From Tethya wilhelma (lineage: Eukaryota > Porifera > Demospongiae > Tethyida > Tethyidae), in contig CAXIPT010000004.1 of assembly GCA_964030475.1 (NCBI GenBank), positions 2,059,327 to 2,123,326 of the forward strand: a DNA stretch of 64,000 nucleotides, written 5' to 3'. The position numbers and the translations under genes are program-made. The notes under the pieces were generated by a model. It was not told the DNA's origin. It saw only the letters and a list, made by a program, of their open reading frames with translations, and did no database searches. Below are positions 21,152-31,532 of this stretch, one piece after another; positions within the stretch are counted from its first letter, which is position 1, and each line of letters opens with the position of its first letter.

Positions 21152-21330
21152 AGCGCCTTCATGATCAAGACCGCCTTCAGAATGGTATAGCGCCTTCATG
21201 ATCAAGACCGCCTTCAGAATGGTATAGCGCCTTCATGATCATAACCGCCTTCAGAATGATCAAGACTGCCTTCAGAATGGTACTGTAGTAGCGCCTTCAT
21301 GATTAAGACCGCCTTCAGAATCATCAAAAC
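21152..21330. repeat. Tandem array of a 37-bp transposon sub-terminal repeat
   Basis: Four to five units of AGCGCCTTCATGATCAAGAC + CGCCTTCAGAATGGTAT, with the later units shortened. The same unit forms the outer part of both arms of the foldback element at 18658-20010, so this is a solo end or amplified end of that family. Confidence 0.8.
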
Positions 21331-22075
21331 CATGTTCATAATATTAAAAGTACTATCGCCTAATTTTGGCACTAATAACACTTCATAAGTAGAAGCCGCA
21401 CAAACCAAACATTCAATAACTACCATCTCTTTGGCAATGACGTAGCTTTTACTGACAGGCATGCAGCTTGACCTAGGAATCCTGGTGAAACAGGACTTGA
21501 CCTGGTCGGATCACCACAAGAAACTATGTACCAAAACTTACAAAGCACTCCACTTAATCCGCAGAACATTAACTAGTTCCTCACCAGTAAATCTAAAGAA
21601 AATACTTTTGTCACATTAGTTCGATCTCACTTTGCCTATTGTAGTTTAATATGGAGGCCCATGCTCATTAAAGACATTACCAACATCAAACGTGTGCAAA
21701 GGCGTGCCACCAAATATATACTAAATGATTTCACATCAGACTACAAGGCAAGACTATTGTCACTCAATCTGCTTCCTCTTGTGTCATGGCTTGAACTGCA
21801 AGACATTATGTTCTTAGTTAAGTGTTTAAAGATGTGGAGAATACAAACATTTTAAAGTATGTGAGTTTTGTTAAGAGCTCAACTAGAGCTGCATCTTGCA
21901 ACAAGCTCAGGCCAAACAAAGTCAGATTATCAACTACGAGCCACTTCTACTTCAACAGAGTAGTTAAACTCTGGAACAAAATACCATCTGACATTCTGAA
22001 TCTTTCAGCTTCACCTGAGTCAAATCGTTTTAAGCTTTACAAACACATGTGGACAAAATTTGAACAAAACTTTAA

Positions 22076-22499
22076 AGGTGCTATTGCACGGAAGCGGCAA
22101 CTTTTTGAAAAAATGGCCCAAAAATCAATACTGAAATTTCATTGGTTGAAAATATGTCATTGGAATGCAATTTTTTTTTTTTTTTTTTTTTTTATAAACA
22201 AAACACCAAAACATGTGACTGCAGTACTTTACAATGGTGGCAATGTGATATAGAGATGAATAGCATGACAGAGTAGGTTAATTGGAATGCAATTTGCGCT
22301 CCTATTTTCGCGTTGACTCCAACGTACGCATAATTTTTCTTAGTGACCACGTGGCAAGTTGCAGCTACCTGACATACTTATACGCTCAAATTCAAACTGC
22401 ACGTAGTCGCACATTATTATACACGCATATTGTTCTACACACATTATGACTTCACTACGTGGTGTAAATTACTACGCGTACAACTTCCGTGCCTTTAAC
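22076..22499. mobile_element. MITE inserted in the LINE (same family as 25146-25518)
   Basis: Left end AAAGGTGCTATTGCACGGAAG; the interior is shared with the copy at 25146 (frame KRQLFEKMAQKSILKFHWLK); the right end CTTCCGTGCCTTTAA has lost about 8 bases of the inverted repeat. It carries a further insertion at 22174-22280. Confidence 0.7.
22159..22295 (-). mobile_element. Retroposed poly(A) insertion with 15-bp target duplication
   Basis: The direct repeat ATTGGAATGCAATTT (22159-22173 and 22281-22295) brackets a 107-bp insert that begins with a T run, i.e. a poly(A) tail on the minus strand. This is the mark of LINE-type target-primed reverse transcription. The sister MITE at 25146 has the uninterrupted sequence. 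The inserted RNA is not identified. Confidence 0.8.
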
Positions 22500-22721
22500 T
22501 CAAATAACATATGTTCCTTCCAACACCAATGTTCGTGCTACAACTGTTCTTCTCTACTGTTCTTCTCTTTAGTTAAGTTTATCAAGTTGTATTGCATCAA
22601 CCTTACTCTGGTTGCTCCAACCATGGAGACAGCCTTCAGTACTACAATATCAACTATCATTATAATCACTTATTGGCATCTTATCACTCTCTTTTATTTG
22701 TATACAGTACTGTAAAGCAAT

Positions 22722-22752
<31 letters not shown>

Positions 22753-23046
22753 GTTTTGGTGTTCTTTAGAGCTCTGAAGCAACATATTTGGTATGGTGGG
22801 ACTGGCACAGCGATGGGACATTATAGTTGCATGACAGCAGAGTAAGAAGACAGCAATTAAATTTTGTGCCCCTAGTTAATATTCTTATTCCAAAATATGG
22901 GAAGGCTATAATCAACTACAGAACTTTCTTGTGTATAGATGTGTACATAAACCGGCTGGAGATTTAATTCTCCAGTCCTTCAGTACAGGATTGTCAACTC
23001 TAAATCGTGTACCTTTTCCCTTTATCCTGTGCTATAAAGTTATTAT
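22753..23046. other. Repeat-derived; no gene
   Basis: Sequence between the LINE tail and the long hairpin. No open frame or motif recognised. Confidence 0.35.
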
Positions 23047-23318
23047 ACAAGTGAAAAAAACATTGGAAATGTAATGAGACATAGGAATGGCCAAATCATA
23101 AAAAAGAAAGCAAACAAGATGGAATGGCTGTTTGAGTGTGTGCAGAATCATTCCTGTGTGGGCTGCATGTAGTACTCTCTTCCCATGTTGAGTCCCTCAT
23201 GTTGCCCATAGGAATAGTTCTTTACACACTCAAACAGCCATTCCATCTTGTTTGCTTTCTTTTTTATGATTTGGCCATTCCTATGTCTCATTACATTTCC
23301 AATGTTTTTTTCACTTGT
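23047..23318. repeat. Perfect 95-bp inverted repeat with 82-bp loop
   Basis: Arms 23047-23141 and 23224-23318 are exact reverse complements by eye. The arms include ATTGGAAATGTAATGAGAC and its complement. No transposon terminal motif or target duplication was seen at the outer edges. It is either a young foldback insertion, a snap-back duplication or a cloning/assembly chimera. Confidence 0.8.
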
Positions 23319-24143
23319 TTGTTCTCATTTTTTCATAATTCTACATTACAGTTGAGTTTGTGTATATATATGGTAGTTACTTGTACACTATCAGCATGGA
23401 TATTATAGCTTATGCTATAATCTTTGATATCAGTATCTCAGGAAGCTAGAGCTGTATCTTACTGTGACAAATTTACTTGCTTTGCTCATCTTCTTATAAT
23501 GACAACTTTGTAACAAAGTAGTCTATTCACCCCCTAAATATTTAAGATTGCAAGGTACTGGTACTGTAACTGGTTACAGAGACTTCAGCACAACCAGAAA
23601 TCTTCAGGTAAAACAGGCAGGCAGCGAATATTCGGATTCCAAATAATGCACACTTGTCTTACTGGAAAAGGGTCGTCAACTTGATTTCCAAAGTAGCTAA
23701 TGAATTATTAATGAGTTTAGAAATGAATGGCTGCCATATGGAGAAGGCGCTTTTCGTCTTGTATCTAGCGACTCAGCCAGAGAGGCGAATAACCGATGCA
23801 AAAAGCACGTGAAGACAAAGATACCAAGTCTATTCGTTCAAGAATCAGCTTCTGAAAGTGAGCGGTCTGTGAGAAAAGTTGAGCCAAGATAGAAGAAGAA
23901 GAAGAAGAAGAAGAATCAGAAGGAGAAAATTGGAGGTTTGGCATACTTTAGTTTGGTACTTTAGCGATGGTTTTAGTCCATGTTTTTGGGCTCATTAGAA
24001 AGAGAAAAAGCTAAATAGTAGCTTAAGAAGCCTTTTAGTGCCAAGCGCTCAGTTTTTGCAGAGTTATTCGCGTGAATATTTGTATTGCGCTAATGGGCCA
24101 TCCGTGCCATTCCTATGTACCCAGTACTGCCGTACTGGGAATA

Positions 24144-24181
<38 letters not shown>

Positions 24182-24227
24182 TAACACGCTATAAATGAAG
24201 TTTTCCTATATATTATTATTATTATTA
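23319..24227. other. Repeat-rich region; no gene called
   Basis: At 23715-23900 an open stretch (GEGAFRLVSSDSAREANNRC...) followed by a (GAA)n run may be a mobile-element remnant. (AAT)n runs at 24138-24176 and 24216-24232 mark LINE tails. Confidence 0.35.
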
Positions 24228-24755
24228 TTATTATGTGGAATACACGCCACCAAAGGCGCAAAGAAAAAACTACAGTACATAAAATTTATAATAGTAATTA
24301 GATATAAGTAAAGGAGAAGAGAATAGCTAGAAAATATTAGTCACAACACAAATGAGTAATATATGCTTCCTGGTCAGGTGAGGAACCAGCTTGTGATGAT
24401 CTCACTGCTCGAATATAGTTACCACGATACACATCCTCATTACAATAAACTTTTTGGAGTCTATATATATAAGCAATGTCATGTTTATTGGGGCGAGCAT
24501 GAGCGAGCCCCACATAAGCGTGTCGAACGAGGGATTTGTATGTCTGTATATATATATATATAGTGATGTAATCGTCCGACCGACCGCTTTCCGTAAATAC
24601 GAACTATATTCTAATTTGTGAATAAGTTGTGACTAATATTTTCTAGCTATTCTCTTCTCCTTTACTTATATCTAATTACTATTATAAATTTTATGTACTG
24701 TAGTTTTTTCTTTGCGCCTTTGGTGGCGTGTATTCCACATAATAATAATAATAAT
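24228..24755. repeat. Two LINE 3' ends in inverted orientation
   Basis: 24228-24355 and 24627-24755 are inverted copies of about 125 bp. Both contain the 3'-end hairpin sequence CGCCTTTGGTGGCG followed by 'tgtattccacat' and an (AAT)n tail pointing outwards. Between them sits 24356-24626, which includes a GGGGCGAGC...GAGCCCC element end near 24489-24510. A 20-bp direct repeat (agtttacacagtctgggttt) follows at 24766-24809. Confidence 0.7.
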
Positions 24756-24831
24756 AATTAAATAGTTTACACAGTCTGGGTTTAATAATAGTTTACACAG
24801 TCTGGGTTTCCCTCTCCCAGTTCTTGCTACT

Positions 24832-26003
24832 TTGCAGGAAGCCAACTTACACCTCCGTGACGCGTGCTGGGATCTGAGAAAGTCTAATAGTGGCATCGGT
24901 GTGAGCTTTTTCTGGCCTACAGTTTCCAATTGTGTGGCTAAAGCTCCACCTAAACGTAAGAGAAATAGAAGAAGACGACGAAAGATTGCTACTAGTCCTA
25001 ACCTTTCTATGCTACCTAATTCTGTCTCTCATGTTGGTGCTGAAGCTGTGCAAAACCAGCAGAGAAATGACACTGAATTTCCAGTTAATGCCTACCACCA
25101 TTCTGTGTCTGTTGTGAATGATGATGTACCTCTTACTACTCTTAAAGGTGCTATTGCACGGAAGCGGCAACTTTTTGAAAAAATGGCCCAAAAATCAATA
25201 CTGAAATTTCATTGGTTGAAAATACGTCATTGGAATGCAATTTGCGCTCCTATTTTCGCGTTGAGTCCAACGTACGCATAATTTTTCTTTGTGACCACGT
25301 GACAAGCTGCAGCTATTTGACATACTTATACACTTAGACTTACACTCATTTAGCTTCTTTCTTCCCCGTTCCTTCTCTTGGTGTGCTTCTACTGCTCATA
25401 ATGTCTTGTAAGCGTTAAAATTCAAACTGCACGTGGTCGCACATTTTAATACACGCATATTGTTCTACGCACATTATGGCTTCACTACGCGGTGTACAAC
25501 TTCCGTGCAATAGCACCTTTAATGCTGGTACCTCTGAGCTGACTTCAAACCATCTTCTACCAGACCCTCTTCCGTCAGCTACCAGTAGTTCACCATCACA
25601 GGAGAAACCTCTTTCTGCTGACACTCATATTGTGATGATCGAGCCAGAGATGGTTCCTGCTACAAAAGTTAGCCTTGATCAATCATGTTTTGATGATAAA
25701 AGCTATGATGTGTACTACCATGAGGTTGATGAGGATAACCCAGGTCTCTGTTGCGAGGCAAACGATGGTTCTGTTACGTGGTCACCTATTAAGATCTCTT
25801 CCCAGCATGGTATCAGACCTGCAAGTGAAAGTGATGAGGAAGTTGATGTAATTCCAGCTAGCAAGTGTGCTTCTGTCGTATTGGAGTGGAAGGATGGCGT
25901 ACCTGGCCTCGAAATTGGGAGTACAGATGAAGGCACTGATGATATTTGGTTACCTATTGCGCGAAGAACTAGATCGAGAATTATGAAGTCTTCTATAACT
26001 TAA
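24832..26003 (+). pseudogene. Mobile-element-type ORF split by a TTAA MITE
   Basis: 24832-25143 encodes LQEANLHLRDACWDLRKSNS, a basic stretch (PPKRKRNRRRRRKIA) and a Ser/Asn-rich region. The frame resumes after the MITE at 25523 and runs to a stop at 26003 through acidic sequence (YYHEVDEDNPGLCCEAND...) to ARRTRSRIMKSSIT. Removing the MITE and one TTAA copy restores one frame across the junction, so the insertion is what breaks it. The ORF is followed 15-60 bp later by the same 3' hairpin and (AAT)n tail as the LINEs, so it is probably the coding part (ORF1-like) of a non-LTR element. No reverse transcriptase is visible. Confidence 0.55.
25146..25518. mobile_element. 373-bp MITE with 19-bp perfect inverted ends and TTAA target site
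   Basis: Ends AGGTGCTATTGCACGGAAG and CTTCCGTGCAATAGCACCT are exact reverse complements and are flanked by TTAA on both sides (25142-25145 and 25519-25522). TTAA duplication is typical of piggyBac and Kolobok-type elements. No transposase. Interior 'ttcgcgttgagtccaacgtacgcataatttttctt' is shared with the copy at 22076. Confidence 0.85.
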
Positions 26004-26017
26004 TTATTGTGTGTCTT

Positions 26018-26083
26018 GTTCCCCCTTTCCCCCTTTGCGCCTGTCTGTGGCGTGTTTTTCAAATAATAATAATAATAATAATT
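26018..26083 (+). repeat. LINE-type 3' hairpin and (AAT)n tail
   Basis: 'ctttgcgcctgtctgtggcgtgtttttcaaataataat' repeats the hairpin-plus-tail design of the ends at 24228 and 24755 in diverged form, and terminates the element carrying the split ORF. Confidence 0.6.
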
Positions 26084-26668
26084 GTTCCAAATTAACCGCA
26101 TGCCATGCCACGTGTCTATGAAAAATTGCAAAGCCCTGAAAATTGTCAACACTGGCCTAGCGCGCGCACACCGAACAGAAAGCCACTGAAGGACTGAGAA
26201 CTGAACTGGACTGGACTGAAAGTGTCTATGTAAGATAGGCACGGCGAAAAGCTAAAGCACATTTTACTACTGCCACTGGTGGCAACAACCTACACGAAGG
26301 TAAGCTCACTATATCACTATGTTCAGTAATTTGTCAGCTAAAATCATAGCACACATAATTTATACGCAGTGGCCATGTATAAAACCAGCAAGCAAACTGA
26401 ATAGTTTCACAGCTTGAAACTACTGCAGTAATGTTGGGTGTATGGATGGATGTCAATACTACTGGATAACAAGAGCAGAAGCTAGAGCAGCAACCAGTGA
26501 TACTGATAGGCTCTAAACTCAACCCTGAGCTCAGAGTCCGAGAAGCTATTGAACTGCCGACTGATAACTGATACAACAGCTAGCTGCTAAGATTCAACGC
26601 ATGCATGATGCTGAAACCCCGGGCGTAGGTGGCCAGGAGAGTAACTGTTAACTGGCAAGAGAGAATCA
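26084..26668. other. Intergenic; nothing recognised
   Basis: No convincing open frame. A short GC-rich patch 'ggcctagcgcgcgcacacc' at about 26154-26172. Confidence 0.3.
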
Positions 26669-26836
26669 ATGGAGTCCTGCCTGAGCAGTATTGAGAATAA
26701 CTGCAGACTCATGATCAAAGAAATCAACAAGTATTATAATTCTGTCAACAACCAATTCAGCCAAGTCAAGTGTCTCTTGTATAATTATGCCATACTCTTT
26801 CACCAGTGCTATAACAAACAATGCAATATGCACTAG
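26669..26836 (+). CDS. Small hypothetical ORF, 55 residues
   Basis: MESCLSSIENNCRLMIKEIN... ends QCNMH at a TAG that is itself the first base triplet of a TAGCCTCGTTCCC palindromic element, so the element supplied the stop. The composition is protein-like with four Cys. It may be a truncated exon. Unrecognised, weak. Confidence 0.2.
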   Translation: MESCLSSIENNCRLMIKEINKYYNSVNNQFSQVKCLLYNYAILFHQCYNKQCNMH

Positions 26837-27004
26837 CCTCGTTCCCACATAACCTACTAGGCTCCCCTTTCACAGTGAGTATATAGGGGAGAGCCTGCAA
26901 CGAGTCTATTCCCACATGCAAACTCTATGCGCATGGGCTTGCTCGTGCTCGCCCCACTCCATGCTTGCATGCCACTAGTAAAATAATTACCTTGAGCATA
27001 CACN

Positions 27005-27535
27005 GTGAATGTGTGAGTGTGTGAATGTGTCAGTAAATGTGTACGTACCTCCCACCTTGAATTCAATAGCAATAATTATTAGCAGGGTTCTAACCAATTA
27101 ATGCAGGGAGTGGATGAGTGCTTTTCTATTTAGTTTGATGTAGTTAAACTGTGGTCAGCATCTTCTTTGTTTGATAAGAGACCTAACTAGAACCTAGACT
27201 CATACCCAACTAACCCAAGCTCCTTCTTCTTTGAAAGGAGAGAGCCTGGGTACAAGGCAAACTAGAACCTGATTGAGCCTAGCCTCATCCCCATACGTTG
27301 TATATTGCTAAGTGCAAAGAAGGCCTAGTTTATGAGGCAAGAATTAGGCTGCAACAATCCAATCATACAAGTCCTTTGTACACATGTATCCATGCATAAA
27401 GGTATGCACGCTACCGTACAAAGCTATGTAGGTGAGAAGCCATCCTTCTTTGATCTTGAGTTAGCCATTGTGAGAAGGATCTACGACAAAGAACAAGGTA
27501 ACAACTCTGGCTTTGCTGCCGCTAGCTACCATTAA
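27005..27535 (+). repeat. Copy of the intron plus alternative exon from 16675-17172
   Basis: After a single n at 27004 the sequence repeats 16675-17172 (roughly 93-95% by eye, with small indels), including the alternative exon (27402-27535), which keeps its reading frame (SYVGEKPSFFDLELAIVRRI... ending TAA). None of the other exons are nearby. It is either a partial gene duplication or a displaced haplotype contig. Confidence 0.75.
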
Positions 27536-28039
27536 TACGATCGACTAACTCATGACTAAGATTGTTAAAGTAGCCACTGGTCCAGGATTCTTTTTATTAG
27601 TTATTTTTGTCTTAATGTTTTACAATTAAAGGTCGATCCATTTTTATATACTATTTTTTATCTGCACACTCATTAAATTAATTGTTTTTTAGCAGCCAAT
27701 TCTGATTATTAAGTTATTTGTGTGCTCATGTATATAGTTGCTTGTCACTACACTTTTGCATAACTACCTACATTATTAAACCTTTGGATCTTATAAAGCT
27801 AGGTGTACCAATTACAACTAATTACAGTACTACATCACCTAAACTACACTGGCTCTGTGACTATCAAAGGAACATCAATTAATACATTGTAAACAATGAA
27901 GTATTAAATCAATCACTGCAAATATCAGCATGACAACAGAGACTTAAAATTAAGTCACTTCTTTTTATGATTTTTGAGTATATATATGTGCACTACTCTG
28001 TGAATACTCAACAGTTCAAGTGGATCATTCCAGTGTGTT
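27536..28039. other. Upstream region of the first knottin gene
   Basis: AT-rich. 'gaatactcaacagttcaagtgg...cagtgtgttATGATGGACG' just upstream of the start resembles the leader of the second knottin gene, so the promoter was part of the duplicated unit. Confidence 0.4.
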
Positions 28040-28651
28040 ATGATGGACGCGAGGCTTCTAGCTCTCTTTGCACTTCTCTCTCTGGTTGTCATGGCAGCAG
28101 CAGCCCCCTCAGGCACTGATGAGGGAGGACAGACTGACATGGATGCACTGAAGATGATCCAAAAGATTGCCAGCGAGCAGATTGCTGTAAAAGCCCAGAA
28201 ACAGGAGATTGCAGGTACGTATACGTATACCTCATTAGCACACACAGCCAGTAAATTTTCCAGCTATATTATGCTGCACACTGTATCAAATAACTAACTT
28301 CACAACACCAGCCTGCATGCATGTATTTTACTTGCAGAAAAAAAAATTGACTAAATAATAATTGCATTGCAATAATAATAACAATTATTGCACGCATGAA
28401 TCATTGATTGTCAACATTGTGATTGCAAAACACTGACGGAGTAAATCTGAAAAAAATGTCCCTTGTTGTCATGGTGATGTCATTGCTTATAAGTTTCCAG
28501 CTAGCTATTGTAATCATTATTGTTATTGTTTTAACCCGACTTTGCAGAACAACAGTGCTCAGGTTGGCATGAGCCTTGTGCTCGTGATTCTGACTGCTGT
28601 CCGGCATATGATTGTGAGACATATTATGGATATTGCAGTTTAATTTTTTAG
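28040..28651 (+). CDS. Secreted inhibitor-cystine-knot (knottin) precursor, copy 1
   Basis: Two exons: 28040-28214 and 28548-28651 (phase 1, acceptor tttgcag), about 92 residues. Exon 1 encodes a signal peptide (MMDARLLALFALLSLVVMAA) and an acidic propeptide (PSGTDEGGQTDMDALKMIQK). Exon 2 encodes the mature part beginning EQQC, with C-x6-C-x5-CC-x4-C-x6-C, the standard six-Cys knottin spacing. Placing the knot in its own exon after a signal-plus-propeptide exon is common for such peptides. Sponge knottins (asteropsin type) are known, but the target of this peptide cannot be told from sequence. Signal and propeptide are far better conserved with copy 2 than the mature knot. Confidence 0.78.
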
Positions 28652-28970
28652 GAAATGACATAATATAATAACATGTACAGCTAGCTATAGGCTAACTAAC
28701 AGCCATTAAGGAAGTGAGAGATTTAGGAATTGTATATAATATCATCTATGTGTTTAGGCCCAAATTAATGATTAACATTTTTTTTTTTTTTGATTGTATA
28801 AGTGTGTATATAGAACTTAACAATTGCTGGATGTCACTGCTATAATTATTATGATAATGATGTCATAGTGTGGTAATAATTATTAATAATTAATTATGCT
28901 GATTGTACTTATAACACAATGAATGAATAATTATTTTAAACTAAAGTAACATCCCTTAACCATACACACA

Positions 28971-29022
<52 letters not shown>

Positions 29023-29109
29023 NNNNNNNNNNNNNNNNNNNNNNNNNNNNNNNNNNNNNNNNNNNNNNNNNNNNNNNNNNNNNNNNNNNNNNNNNNNNNN
29101 NNNNNNNNN

Positions 29110-29186
<77 letters not shown>

Positions 29187-29414
29187 AAAAACAAAACAAA
29201 ATACTCAAGCAGTTTGGCTGCCACAATATGGGTCGATCACGCTAGCACTTTAATATCAGCAAGTATCAGTAGCTGGTCTTTGATCCATGATGATTTTGCA
29301 CATAAGCAAAAAGAGACTATACAAACTTGTGATAATTTAGCCCGGCATTGATTTAGCACACATCAGACATATGGTTTACGATCACCCTTATATAAACACT
29401 TAAATTTAGATATG
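28652..29414. other. Intergenic with long (CA)n tract and 87-N gap
   Basis: 3' flank of the knottin gene, then (CA)n from about 28964 to 29186 interrupted by Ns at 29023-29109. No gene seen. Confidence 0.6.
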
Positions 29415-29870
29415 TTATGTTTTTATATTGTTTGGACAGTAGGATATAGCGAGGTATACATAATGATAAGTGGCGTCACTATCTCTCTCTCCTCTACCAA
29501 GGAGTTCATTGTCACACCTATCACTGTACGCACACTTGTAGCTTTCTATCAAATCACTCTCTACACCATATGCCTCCTCTTCACTGGTGCTCTGATAGAT
29601 GAGTATCATTCGATGTAAATGGCGATCCACCTTTTTTTCATCGTAGCGCCTCTTCAACGCAGCTTCTACGAGATGGCTTACAAAGTATCCTTGGCTTTCT
29701 CCACTAGTTTTGCCGATATAGAAACCAGTTACTCCATCACGGTGTCGAAGATGTGCTGACAAAACCTTCCTGAGTTTTGATGTACTAGGTCTTGATCTTG
29801 TGAGCTGGTAGGCTTCCTGGGCAATTTCAAAAGAAATTTCAGAAGCTTGAGTACAACTACTACAAGCCAT
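29415..29870 (-). CDS. GIY-YIG-like small protein, copy 1
   Basis: Single exon of about 151 residues; the second ATG (29870, MACSSCTQASE) is preferred because it aligns with copy 2 (MATNYC). Conserved blocks in order: GFYIGKTSG, ALKRRYDE, HLHRMILIYQSTSEEEAYGV, VESDLIESY, RCDNELLGRGERDS, YHYVYLAIS. YIG, an Arg about 25 residues on, a Glu in the ESDLIE helix and a late Asn-Gly patch follow the order of GIY-YIG nuclease motifs, but the GIY strand at the usual spacing before YIG is not obvious. It converges on knottin copy 1. Nuclease function is unproven. Confidence 0.55.
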   Translation of the reverse strand: MACSSCTQASEISFEIAQEAYQLTRSRPSTSKLRKVLSAHLRHRDGVTGFYIGKTSGESQGYFVSHLVEAALKRRYDEKKVDRHLHRMILIYQSTSEEEAYGVESDLIESYKCAYSDRCDNELLGRGERDSDATYHYVYLAISYCPNNIKT

Positions 29871-30897
29871 TTCAGGCTGAGAGTACAATCACTGTACTGT
29901 TAGATAAAACTGCATGGGGTCTATAGCAGGTAAACAACAATCACTTTCTTTTGGAGGGTGTATGATCTGACACTGCACAATTGGGGTGTATTATCAGAGT
30001 ATATTATTATAGCTAATTTGAACTTTCACCCCAAGATTTTGGTGTGGGTTATTTAGAAGCTAGAGTAAGTGGTTGCTTTACTCTCTTTTTCAAAAAGTTT
30101 ATTTACATTTTTTAATGATCCCTATCATAAGCATTATTTTTATACTTTCCAACAGTACTATGGATATCATTTGATGTAAATGTTCCCTTTTCACCGTCAC
30201 TCAAACTCAGTGATCAGTGGGCTGAACTTGGCGGCTAGTGGCCCTCAGCCCTCCGTGAGTACTGAACTCAAAATAGCTATACTGAGCCTGGTATCCTGAC
30301 TCCAACACCTCTATAGCTGTAACGAGCCTAAAGAGTAAAGGTAGCCTCAATAAGTCAGTTATCTTCACGGCAATCTGAGACTTTGAATCAGTAAGCCTAG
30401 CTTTCCTTAATATTCTTCATAACTTTGTTATCCTGTCAGTATTAATTTGACACAATGATTATGTACATTATTCAAAGAAATCAGTGACTGATATAAAACA
30501 TTACTGTCACTTGCGCGCCATAAATTTGGATCCACACAGCGTGCCTGGCAGTTGGTAGCCGCGAAATTTTTTATTTTATTTATTTATTTTTTTTTTTTGC
30601 AGCAGTCATACGTTGACACGTATAACTTCCTTTTCAATTGCAATATTGTTGGAAGCTGCCATGCATTAGCACGTCAACTATTAGTAATTAATTTTTATCT
30701 GAGTGCCAATTACAACTGCAGCATTATTCTTAAACTATTATCAACAGTAAAAGGAACGTACATGTACAACTACTGAGTGCTATAATAGTGCCCTCTAAAG
30801 TTCAAAAACTAGTAAAATCAACCACCCTGCAAGCCAGCTAGATATCTGAGTCAAATCACCTCGATCTATTGACGTATACTCAAGAGTTTAGTGTGTT
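29871..30897. other. Spacer between the two cassettes, with a gene remnant
   Basis: Near 30165-30200 'tatcatttgatgtaaatgttcccttttt' matches the HLHRMI region of the flanking GIY-YIG-like genes (minus strand), suggesting a third, dead copy. Otherwise AT-rich; a T run at about 30586-30598. Confidence 0.4.
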
Positions 30898-31364
30898 ATG
30901 ATGGACGGGAGGCTTCTATCCCTCTTTGCACTTCTCTCTCTGATTGCTATGGCAACAGCAGCCCCCTCAGGTACTGATGAGGGAGGACAGACTGACATGG
31001 ATGCACTGAAGATGATCCAAAGGATTGCCAGTGAGCAGATAGCTGCTGCACAAGAACAAAAGCAGGAGACTGCAGGTATTACCGTTTATAATTATTGTTA
31101 AATTTATCAGAGATGTACGGCCTTTGTGATTCGGCTATTTTCAAGCCACATATTATTGCAATGGAACTGTGAATCTTCCTCTTGAAATTCACTAAAAGTT
31201 TTCATGTTATTCAATTTGTGAATTATCATTATATTTATTTTGTGTATGTAGAACAACAGTGCTTGAGTATTGGCTATGCCTGCAGTTACAATAGTCAGTG
31301 TTGCCGCGGGTTAGGGTGTCCGAGTGGGACATGCACCTTCTCGATGGGAGGCAAATTTGGCTGA
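30898..31364 (+). CDS. Secreted inhibitor-cystine-knot (knottin) precursor, copy 2
   Basis: Exons 30898-31075 and 31252-31364 (phase 1), about 96 residues. The signal and propeptide are nearly the same as copy 1 (MMDGRLLSLFALLSLIAMAT; SGTDEGGQTDMDALKMIQRI). The mature exon begins EQQC and has C-x6-C-x5-CC-x4-C-x4-C, then a Gly-rich tail. Every inter-Cys residue differs substantially from copy 1 while the flanking precursor is conserved, the pattern of fast-evolving secreted knottin families. Function unknown. Confidence 0.78.
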
Positions 31365-31532
31365 GTTGGAAAATGATGCCAATGTTCAAGAATTCTACTA
31401 AGTTGGCTAATTTAGCCTCAGACGATTAATTTTAGTTTTTGTAGTAGTTATTAAAGAACTTAACTTCAATTATACTTTACTCAGCTGCTTTAATAATTTG
31501 TAATAACAGTTCAAATAATATTATATTATTTC

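Larger units (their letters stand above)
21470..22752 (+). mobile_element. LINE 3' fragment (non-LTR reverse transcriptase C-terminus)
   Basis: Translation with about two frameshifts gives the typical end of CR1/jockey-like reverse transcriptases: LDLGILVKQDLTWSDHHKKL, RSHFAYCSLIWRPMLIKDI, KRVQRRATKYILNDF, LPLVSWLELQDIMFLVKCLK and SHFYFNRVVKLWNKIPSDI. The reverse transcriptase active-site region lies upstream and is absent, so this is a 5'-truncated copy. It ends in an (AAT)n tail at about 22726-22751. A MITE (22076-22499) interrupts it. Confidence 0.75.

Noticed and set aside
28931..29226. Poly-Val-Cys and Thr-His ORFs over CA/GT tracts (also at 10.9, 12.5, 44.6, 46.4, 55.5 and 61.4 kb)
   Set aside because: Microsatellite translations, some crossing Ns.
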